DNA of 5,370 nt from contig JANXYW010000271.1 in the NCBI GenBank assembly GCA_025355835.1, positions 1-5,370 on the forward strand, in the 5' to 3' direction. This DNA comes from Chloroflexota bacterium. GTDB taxonomy: Bacteria; Chloroflexota; Dehalococcoidia; DSTF01; JACRBR01. The position numbers and the translations under genes are program-made. Positions 1-4,675 of the stretch are shown in pieces; within the stretch, counting starts at the first letter, position 1; every line of letters starts with the position of its first letter. The notes under the pieces are model-generated. The model was not told where the DNA came from, did not search any database, and worked only from the letters and a program-made list of their open reading frames with translations.

Positions 1-200
1 CGTCAGTCGTCGGTGGGAATGGGAACGCAACTCTAGCGCCGCGCAGGTGAGGCCGTCGAAACGCAGACGTGGCGCGCCGAATGAGAGGCCGTATGGACGC
101 AGCTTTAGCTCCGTCCAACAAAGCTCCGTCTCAGGAGAAACATCGTGGTTTCGAGTTCGCATCTTCGTCCCCCCGACGACTTACGACCGCCGACCGACGA
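1..200. other. Left-edge stretch with no confident gene; short repeats
   Basis: No recognisable protein is encoded here. On the minus strand a frame opens at an ATG at 162-160 and stays open to the window edge (54 codons, beginning MRTRNHDVSPETELCW). It has no clear Shine-Dalgarno and I do not recognise its sequence, so it may be a small unknown gene or chance in GC-rich DNA. On the plus strand, frame 1 reaches a TAG at 34-36 and could be the last eleven codons of a gene entering from the left, but this cannot be supported. The stretch is rich in short repeats, listed separately. No terminator with a T-run is visible after the ligase gene that ends at 201. Confidence 0.5.
107..130 (+). repeat. 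Tandem-spaced 9-mer direct repeat AGCTCCGTC
   Basis: AGCTCCGTC occurs at 107-115 and again at 122-130, a 15-bp period. The first copy is preceded by AGCTTT (101-106), which forms a 6-bp inverted repeat with AAAGCT (120-125). On the minus strand this lies 70-100 bases past the stop of the ligase gene. It could be part of a processing or terminator-like structure, or the remains of an intergenic repeat family. No function can be assigned from sequence alone. Confidence 0.45.
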
Positions 201-202
201 CT
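173..202 (+). repeat. 9-mer CCGACGACT, two direct copies 21 bp apart
   Basis: CCGACGACT occurs at 173-181 and 194-202; the second copy overlaps the last two bases of the ligase stop codon. The same 9-mer is present in inverted orientation (AGTCGTCGG) at 5-13. Extended by one base, 5-14 pairs perfectly with 193-202. The 21-bp spacing is two helical turns, which would suit a DNA-binding protein, but simple CGAC-rich sequence is common in GC-rich genomes and this may be chance. Confidence 0.4.
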
Positions 203-890
203 AATTCAACACAATCCGCGCATCGACGGCCTTCGCGCCGTCCTTGTACGCGAACACCGGGTTCAGGTCCAACTCCGCTACTTCAGGATGGGCTTCGACG
301 AACGCCGACACCTTCAGCAGTAGCTCCTGCAGCTTGCCAATGTCCGCCGGCTCGCTCCCGCGATACCCATCGAGCAGCGGTTTGCCCTTGATCTCGTCGA
401 TCATCTGTCGTGCGTCGCGCGCGTCGATCGGCACGACGCGGAATGCGACATCCTTCAGGATCTCGACCATGACGCCGCCGAGTCCGAACATCAGCACCGG
501 CCCGAACTGCGGGTCCGTCGTCATGCCGATGATCACTTCGATGCCCTGCTTCTCCATCCGCTGCACCGCGACGCCGTCGATGGTCGCGTCCGGCACGGCC
601 TTCTTCGCCGAAGCGACGATCCGGTCGAACGCCGCTGCCACCTCCGCGCTCGAACCAAGGCCGAGCGCCACGCCGCCCACGTCGGACTTGTGTGTGATCT
701 GCTGCGACACGATCTTCAACACGATCGGGTAGCCCAGCTCGTCGGCCACCTTCGCGGCGGCCTCTTTCGTCGTAGCCAGCCGCGCCGGCGATACGGGCAC
801 GCCCGCCTCCTCCAGCACCTGCTTCGCCTCGATTTCGGTCAGCAGCGTGCGCCCCTGCTTGCGCGCGCCTTCGATGATTGCCGATGACAT
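201..890 (-). CDS. acdB: ADP-forming acetate/acyl-CoA ligase, beta (ATP-grasp) subunit
   Basis: This 229-residue protein is a complete stand-alone ATP-grasp subunit of ADP-forming acyl-CoA synthetase. With an alpha subunit, the enzyme family interconverts acyl-CoA + ADP + Pi with free acid + ATP + CoA in the cytoplasm. The sequence shows the family order: an N-terminal linker helix (LTEIEAKQVLEEAGVP, 17-32), then GYPIVLKIVSQQITHKSDVGGV (53-74), the acidic GIEVIIG (116-122), GPVLMFGLGGVMVEILKD (130-147), RG at 177-178 and ELDLNP (206-211). H67 lies where the archaeal beta subunit has its second phospho-histidine (His71 beta in Pyrococcus), and D208 near its catalytic Asp; these equivalences are from memory of the family. 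Length matches archaeal beta subunits (about 230 aa). The ATG at 890 is chosen over one at 920 because AGGAG sits 6 nt before it and homology begins there. No alpha subunit is visible in the window. The alternative is the malate/succinate-CoA ligase beta family, but the HKSDVGGV signature favours this one. Confidence 0.9.
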   Translation of the reverse strand: MSSAIIEGARKQGRTLLTEIEAKQVLEEAGVPVSPARLATTKEAAAKVADELGYPIVLKIVSQQITHKSDVGGVALGLGSSAEVAAAFDRIVASAKKAVPDATIDGVAVQRMEKQGIEVIIGMTTDPQFGPVLMFGLGGVMVEILKDVAFRVVPIDARDARQMIDEIKGKPLLDGYRGSEPADIGKLQELLLKVSAFVEAHPEVAELDLNPVFAYKDGAKAVDARIVLN

Positions 891-896
891 GTACGT

Positions 897-901
897 CTCC
901 T
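897..901 (-). promoter_or_regulatory. Shine-Dalgarno AGGAG deciding the acdB start
   Basis: Read on the minus strand, AGGAG ends 6 nt before the ATG at 890. It supports that start rather than the in-frame ATG 30 bases upstream at 920, which has no comparable site. This is the clearest Shine-Dalgarno in the window together with the one of rph. Confidence 0.75.
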
Positions 902-907
902 CATTCT

Positions 908-954
908 GGCCGTGCCACAAGACGGCAGCAGCGATCCAAATCTACGGCACGGCC
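908..954. repeat. 9-bp perfect inverted repeat in acdB leader
   Basis: GGCCGTGCC (908-916) is perfectly complementary to GGCACGGCC (946-954), with 29 bases between the arms. Read toward acdB, the second arm ends 6 nt before the Shine-Dalgarno. The enclosed loop holds a weak -10-like TAGATT (944-939, minus strand). It could be an operator straddling the acdB promoter, or an RNA hairpin in the leader if transcription starts further upstream. A 9-bp match of this kind is expected by chance roughly once in a GC-rich window of this size, so position is the main argument. Confidence 0.4.
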
Positions 955-1028
955 CCCGATGGCGGAAGTTCGGGCCGCCGGCGCTCCTGCGGCTTGACAT
1001 CGCTCGGCGCGGCTACGCCCTATCGATG

Positions 1029-1034
1029 TACGAT
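1029..1034 (+). promoter_or_regulatory. Possible -10 box upstream of comEC
   Basis: TACGAT (1029-1034) matches the TANNNT form of the -10 element, four of six bases of TATAAT, and lies 7 nt before an ATG at 1042. A perfect -35 hexamer TTGACA occurs at 994-999 but is 29 bp away, too far to pair with this box; no good -10 lies 16-18 bp from it. So the comEC promoter is probably in 990-1035 but its exact elements are uncertain. Confidence 0.3.
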
Positions 1035-1041
1035 GGCCCTC

Positions 1042-1083
1042 ATGCTTGCAAGGACGCGACCGCCTCGGACGATTCCCCGATGA
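1042..1083 (+). CDS. Candidate 13-codon leader ORF overlapping the comEC start
   Basis: This ATG opens a tiny reading frame encoding MLARTRPPRTIPR, ending in TGA at 1081-1083. The stop overlaps the predicted comEC ATG (1080-1082) as ATGA, the classic geometry for translational coupling by terminating and re-initiating ribosomes. comEC has no clear Shine-Dalgarno of its own (only a weak GGAC at 1067-1070), which fits coupling. The -10-like TACGAT lies 7 nt before this ATG, so a leaderless transcript could begin here. The peptide is Arg/Pro-rich and I recognise no family. The same frame extends upstream without a stop, so the short ORF depends entirely on where transcription begins. This is a speculative call. 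Confidence 0.25.
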   Translation: MLARTRPPRTIPR

Positions 1084-3464
1084 TCCTCGCGTGGCTGGCC
1101 GCGGCGTGGCTCGCGGGCATCGCCGCCGCATCCGAGTTCGGCAGTACCGCGTGGCCGCTCGCGCTGGGGCTGCTGGCTGCGATCCTCGCAGTCGCCATCC
1201 TGCGTCGGGATCGTCGAATCGCGGCCGCGGCGCTCGTGCTGCCGCTAATCTTCCTCGCAGGCGTCGTCCGTTTCGAGACGTCGCGCCCGCACGTCGCTCA
1301 AGCTGATGTCTCGCACTACAACGACAGCGTCGCGATGCGCGTCCGCGGCGTCCTGCGCGACGATCCCGAGATCGGCGACACGTCCCAGCGCTTCGCGATC
1401 GCCGTCCGCGCCGTCGAGGTCGATGGCGCGTGGCAGCCAGCATCCGGCGGCGTGCTCGTGCGCACGGGGCCGATGCCGCGCCACCGCTCCGGCGACGTGC
1501 TCGAACTCGAAGGCGATCTCGAATCGCCGCCCGCGGTCGATGGCTTCGACTACGCCGAGTACCTCGCCCGCAAGAACATCCGCAGCGTGATGGTGTTCCC
1601 GCGCCTCCAGACCATCGGACACGAAGACGACAGCCTCGCGCGCACGAGCATTCTCACGGTGCGACGCAAGCTCTCCGAATCGATCGGCCTCGCCCTGCCC
1701 GAGCCGCAGTCGTCGCTCGCGCAGGGCATCCTGCTCGGCCAGAAGTCCGTGCTCCCTGCCGACATCGCCGACGACCTCAACGCCACAAACACGTCGCATC
1801 TCGTCGTCGTCTCCGGCGAGAACGTCGTGCTCGTCTCCGCGTTCGTGACGGGCGCGCTCGCCTGGGTCTTCGGCCGGAGGCGCGCGCTCGTCCTCTCGAT
1901 TGGCGTCGTGCTTGCGTATGCGGCGCTGATCGGCGCATCGCCATCCGTTGTTCGGGCGACGATGATGGGCATCCTGCTCGTCGTGGCATCTCTCGCCGGT
2001 CGCCGTTCCAGCGGCAGCACGCCGATCCTGTTCGCGGCCGCGATCATGAGTGGCCTCGATCCCCGCATCGAGCGCGACATTTCGTTCCAGCTGACGTTCG
2101 CGGCCACGGCAGGCATCGTCTACCTCGCGTCGCCGATCCGCGAATGGATGATCGAATGGATCGCCCGCGTCTTCCGGCGCGATACCGTTCCGCGCTGGGT
2201 CAGCGCCTGGTTCGCCGAACCGCTCTCCGTCACGATCGCCGCCACGATCGCCACGGAGCCATTGATCGCAATGAACTTCGGCCGCATCTCACTCGTCGCG
2301 CTGCCGGCGAACCTGCTCGTCGTACCCGTCTTCGGACTCGTCATGCTGACGTCGCTCGTGGCCGCGCTCGGCGGACTGTTGCCCGTCGGGCGTCTCGTGT
2401 TCGCCGCGCCAGGCTACTACGCCCTGACGTACTGGATCGTCGTCGCTCACTGGCTGGCATCCTTCCCCGGCGCATCGACCACCGTTCCGAACTTCACGTC
2501 GTTCTGGGCGTTCACGACCTACACCGCGGTGACTGCGCTCGCGTTCGTCGCACTCCGAGTCTTCGGTCATCCGCTTGGCGGCCGCATCGATGGTGCGGGT
2601 TTATTCGACCTGCGGCGTCTCGGTTTGCGCGGCACGGTCGTGCTTCTGACAGGCGTGCTCGTAGTGAGCGGCGGCTTCGCGTTCTGGCCGTCCACGCCGG
2701 CCCGTCTGCGCCTGACCGTGCTCGATGTCGGCCAGGGAGACGCGATCCTCATCCAGACACCCGACGGCAAGGACATACTTGTCGATGGCGGCCCCGGCCG
2801 CGCCGTCCTCCGCGGGCTCGGTGACGAGCTGTCGTGGCACGATCGCTCGATCGAGCTAATGATCCTCACGCACCCGCAGGCCGACCACATGCTCGGTCTC
2901 ATCGACGTGCTCGCTCGCTACGGCGTCCGTCGCGTGCTTGCTGGGCCGGGCGTCGAGACGTCCTTCGGCGAAACCGCGTGGCGCAAGGCCGTACGCAATG
3001 AAGGCGTTGCCGTCGACATAGCGAGCCAGGGCGGCGTATTCGATCTCGGTAACGGCGTGCGGCTGGATGTACTCGGCCCGGACACCGCCGAGGCTGGCGA
3101 CTCGCAGATCAACAACACCGGAGCAGTTGTGCGCATCTCGTGGCACGACGTCAGCTTCCTGCTTACGGCCGATATCGAAGCGAAGGCCGAGCGGGCACTC
3201 CTCAACGACGGCGTCGATCTGCACGCCACGGTGCTGAAGGTCGGACATCACGGCAGCAAGACATCGAGCAGCGCGGAGTTCCTCGCCGCCGTCCAGCCGC
3301 AGGTCTCCGTCGTATCGTCCGGCAAGAACAACCCGTTCGGGCACCCGGCCCCGGAAGTCGTCGATCGCTTGTCCGAGTACGGCCCTGTCTACAACACCGC
3401 GGACGTCGGTCCCGTGCACTTCGAGACGGACGGCTACGTGTGGAGCGTCTCGACCGGTCGATAG
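1080..3464 (+). CDS. comEC: ComEC/Rec2 competence DNA-import channel
   Basis: This 794-residue inner-membrane protein is the channel that moves single-stranded DNA into the cytoplasm during natural transformation. Three hydrophobic N-terminal segments (about 2-17, 25-41, 48-63) are followed by the DUF4131/OB-like region (about 87-175). The Competence domain (about 205-485) follows; it has many membrane helices and the signatures LAQGILLGQ (212-220) and TSHLVVVSGENV (238-249). A metallo-beta-lactamase-like domain closes the protein, with LDVGQGDAILI (548-558), DGG (569-571), THPQADH (597-603), LLTADIE (694-700), GHHGSKTSS (722-730) and NPFGHP (751-756). Length is normal for the full three-domain form. 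In THPQADH, Gln replaces the second His of the HxHxDH metal motif, as ComEC proteins often do (usually Asp). The ATG at 1080 is chosen because hydrophobic sequence begins there; in-frame ATGs at 1026 and 912 would add polar tails. It probably shares a transcript with rph downstream. Confidence 0.93.
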   Translation: MILAWLAAAWLAGIAAASEFGSTAWPLALGLLAAILAVAILRRDRRIAAAALVLPLIFLAGVVRFETSRPHVAQADVSHYNDSVAMRVRGVLRDDPEIGDTSQRFAIAVRAVEVDGAWQPASGGVLVRTGPMPRHRSGDVLELEGDLESPPAVDGFDYAEYLARKNIRSVMVFPRLQTIGHEDDSLARTSILTVRRKLSESIGLALPEPQSSLAQGILLGQKSVLPADIADDLNATNTSHLVVVSGENVVLVSAFVTGALAWVFGRRRALVLSIGVVLAYAALIGASPSVVRATMMGILLVVASLAGRRSSGSTPILFAAAIMSGLDPRIERDISFQLTFAATAGIVYLASPIREWMIEWIARVFRRDTVPRWVSAWFAEPLSVTIAATIATEPLIAMNFGRISLVALPANLLVVPVFGLVMLTSLVAALGGLLPVGRLVFAAPGYYALTYWIVVAHWLASFPGASTTVPNFTSFWAFTTYTAVTALAFVALRVFGHPLGGRIDGAGLFDLRRLGLRGTVVLLTGVLVVSGGFAFWPSTPARLRLTVLDVGQGDAILIQTPDGKDILVDGGPGRAVLRGLGDELSWHDRSIELMILTHPQADHMLGLIDVLARYGVRRVLAGPGVETSFGETAWRKAVRNEGVAVDIASQGGVFDLGNGVRLDVLGPDTAEAGDSQINNTGAVVRISWHDVSFLLTADIEAKAERALLNDGVDLHATVLKVGHHGSKTSSSAEFLAAVQPQVSVVSSGKNNPFGHPAPEVVDRLSEYGPVYNTADVGPVHFETDGYVWSVSTGR

Positions 3465-3531
3465 CTGGCTGCCGTCGTCATCACCCGCTAGTCTCTACCG
3501 ACCCCCGAACCCCACGAAATGAGGATGACGC
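3465..3531 (+). other. comEC-rph intergenic gap
   Basis: These 67 bases contain no hairpin followed by a T-run and no convincing -35/-10 pair, so read-through from comEC into rph is the simplest reading. Near the end lies the rph Shine-Dalgarno. A decoy ATG pair at 3519 and 3525 is in another frame from rph. Confidence 0.5.
3521..3525 (+). promoter_or_regulatory. Shine-Dalgarno GAGGA for the TTG start of rph
   Basis: GAGGA ends 6 nt before the TTG at 3532, ideal spacing. It supports initiation at TTG, the only start the reading frame allows. Confidence 0.7.
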
Positions 3532-4266
3532 TTGAACAGACACGATGGCCGCACACCCGATCAGCTGCGCCCTGTATCCATCGAGCCCGACTACCTCTCG
3601 CACGCCGAAGGTTCGGCGATGGTGAAATTCGGGAACACGTGGGTGCTCTGCGCCGTCAGCATGGAGGATCGCGTGCCGGCGTTCCTGCGCGGCACCGGCG
3701 GCGGCTGGGTGACCGCCGAATACGGCATGCTCCCCCGCTCGACCAACACGCGCACCGATCGCGAGGCCGCGCGCGGCAAGCAGAGCGGCCGCTCGCAGGA
3801 GATCCAGCGCCTGATCGGCCGCGCGCTCCGCAGCGTCACGAACCTCGACCTTCTCGGCGAGCGCAACTTCATCATCGACTGCGATGTGATCAAGGCGGAC
3901 GGCGGGACGCGCACGGCATCGATCACGGGTGCGTGTGTCGCACTCGCGCAGGCGCTCAACCGCCTCGTGAAGGACGGCGCCGTTGGCGCGCTGCCGATGA
4001 GCGGCCTTGTCGGTGCGGTCAGCGTTGGTGTCGTCGATGGTCGCGCGCTGCTGGATCTCGATTACCCGGAAGACTCATCGGCTGAAGTCGACTTCAACGT
4101 CGTGATGACAGACGCCGGCCGCTTCGTCGAATTGCAGGGCACCGCTGAGGGCGCCGCATTCGAGCGCTCGATGATGGACCAACTCGTCGATCTGGGTGCC
4201 GCGGGCATTCGTCAGTTGAACGTCGCGCAGCGCATGGCACTCACGCAACTCGGCATCGAGCTCTAG
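3532..4266 (+). CDS. rph: Ribonuclease PH, TTG start
   Basis: RNase PH is a phosphorolytic 3'-5' exoribonuclease. It removes the last extra nucleotides after the CCA end of tRNA precursors, using phosphate and releasing nucleoside diphosphates, and works as a ring-shaped hexamer in the cytoplasm. All 244 residues align with the family. The N-terminus is RHDGRTPDQLRPV (3-15), followed by GGGWVTAEYGMLPRST (56-71) and GRSQEIQRLIGRALR (86-100); R87 corresponds to the substrate-binding Arg86 of characterised enzymes. The phosphate loop is GGTRTASITG (124-133, with T126-R127). LDYPEDSSAEVDFNVVMT (176-193) carries the acidic pair D181 and D187, matching the catalytic Asp178/Asp184. The start must be TTG: TGA at 3526-3528 closes the frame just upstream, and the next in-frame ATG (residue 30) would remove conserved sequence. 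Often an XTP pyrophosphatase gene follows rph; here it does not, and the next gene converges from the other strand. Confidence 0.96.
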   Translation: MNRHDGRTPDQLRPVSIEPDYLSHAEGSAMVKFGNTWVLCAVSMEDRVPAFLRGTGGGWVTAEYGMLPRSTNTRTDREAARGKQSGRSQEIQRLIGRALRSVTNLDLLGERNFIIDCDVIKADGGTRTASITGACVALAQALNRLVKDGAVGALPMSGLVGAVSVGVVDGRALLDLDYPEDSSAEVDFNVVMTDAGRFVELQGTAEGAAFERSMMDQLVDLGAAGIRQLNVAQRMALTQLGIEL

Positions 4267-4268
4267 CT

Positions 4269-4598
4269 TTACGCGTACTCGCCGAGGTACGTGCCACCGA
4301 TGATGTGGACGTGGCCGTGCGCCTGGCTTTGCATCGCGTCGGACCCGAAGTTGCTCAGCAGGCGAAACCCACTCGGGCAGTGCTTGGCGCCCATCTCCGC
4401 GGCAACGGCTGCGACCTTGGCGATGGCGCCCGAAGTCCACAGCTCGCCCTGCAGCATGTGTTCGCGTGGGACGGCCAGCAGCATTACCGGCACCCAGTTC
4501 AGCCGATTGCGGAAGACGACGACATCCTCATCCTCGTGCAGAATCTGCCCAGGCTCCCGATGCGCGACGATCTCGCAGAACACGCAATAGAACGACAT
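4269..4598 (-). CDS. HIT family protein (histidine-triad nucleotide-binding)
   Basis: This 109-residue protein belongs to the histidine-triad superfamily, whose members hydrolyse or transfer nucleotide phosphoesters such as AMP-lysine or dinucleoside polyphosphates; the substrate here is unknown. The triad is H94-G-H96-V-H98-I-I, within the canonical frame NxG(x4)QSxxHxHxH (N83, G85, Q90, S91). Near the N-terminus C5-x2-C8 in YCVFCEIVAH suggests a zinc site, probably completed by H47 of VPREHM and H94. HEDEDVVVFRNR (21-32) fits the usual first strand. The His common in APxHxLVIPK is replaced (VPVMLLAVPREH, 36-47), a mild oddity. The ATG at 4598 is chosen because the CxxC motif follows at once; a longer frame upstream to 4751 is non-homologous and overlaps the divergent gene. 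There is no Shine-Dalgarno, but a -10-like box lies 8 nt upstream, suggesting a leaderless mRNA. The stop is 2 bp from that of rph. Confidence 0.9.
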   Translation of the reverse strand: MSFYCVFCEIVAHREPGQILHEDEDVVVFRNRLNWVPVMLLAVPREHMLQGELWTSGAIAKVAAVAAEMGAKHCPSGFRLLSNFGSDAMQSQAHGHVHIIGGTYLGEYA

Positions 4599-4606
4599 GA
4601 TGCGAC

Positions 4607-4612
4607 AATATA
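4607..4612 (-). promoter_or_regulatory. -10 box of the HIT gene, adjacent to its ATG
   Basis: On the minus strand TATATT (4612 to 4607) matches five of six bases of TATAAT. Its last base is 8 nt from the ATG at 4598, so transcription would begin at or within three bases of the start codon. The -35 candidate TGGAGC (4635-4630) with a 17-bp spacer is weak (three of six). No Shine-Dalgarno could fit in between. Confidence 0.55.
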
Positions 4613-4621
4613 GTTGTGGGC

Positions 4622-4634
4622 GGAGCTTCGCTCC
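4622..4634. repeat. Small perfect palindrome GGAGC-TTC-GCTCC
   Basis: Arms GGAGC (4622-4626) and GCTCC (4630-4634) flank a 3-base centre. It lies between the two divergent -10 boxes and overlaps the expected -35 position of the HIT promoter. It could be an operator half-site pair or a hairpin, but with 5-bp arms chance is a fair explanation. Confidence 0.3.
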
Positions 4635-4664
4635 AGCGCCTTCCGCGCCCCAGCGTTGCACGCA

Positions 4665-4670
4665 TATACT
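4665..4670 (+). promoter_or_regulatory. -10 box of the DUF1015 gene, adjacent to its ATG
   Basis: TATACT (4665-4670) matches five of six bases of TATAAT and its last base is 5 nt from the ATG at 4676. Initiation would fall on or next to the start codon, giving a leaderless mRNA. No Shine-Dalgarno is present and the -35 region is not recognisable (TTCCGC at 4641-4646 is the nearest candidate). Confidence 0.55.
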
Positions 4671-4675
4671 CCGGC

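Noticed and set aside
994..999. Perfect -35 hexamer TTGACA upstream of comEC
   Set aside because: No acceptable -10 lies 16-18 bp downstream (CCCTAT at 18 bp is poor), so it was not called as a promoter by itself.
1430..2824. A 464-codon open frame on the plus strand overlapping comEC
   Set aside because: It is Arg/Ala/His-rich, the typical out-of-phase product of GC-rich coding DNA, and lies inside comEC, whose own frame has full family motifs.
2856..3419. A 187-codon minus-strand frame opposite the ComEC metallo-beta-lactamase domain
   Set aside because: It is antisense to strongly conserved motifs, has no recognisable domain and is explained by GC-rich codon bias.
3519..4085. A 188-codon plus-strand frame starting with ATG just before rph
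   Set aside because: It is a frame-shifted shadow of RNase PH with low-complexity Arg-rich content; the RNase PH frame carries all catalytic motifs.
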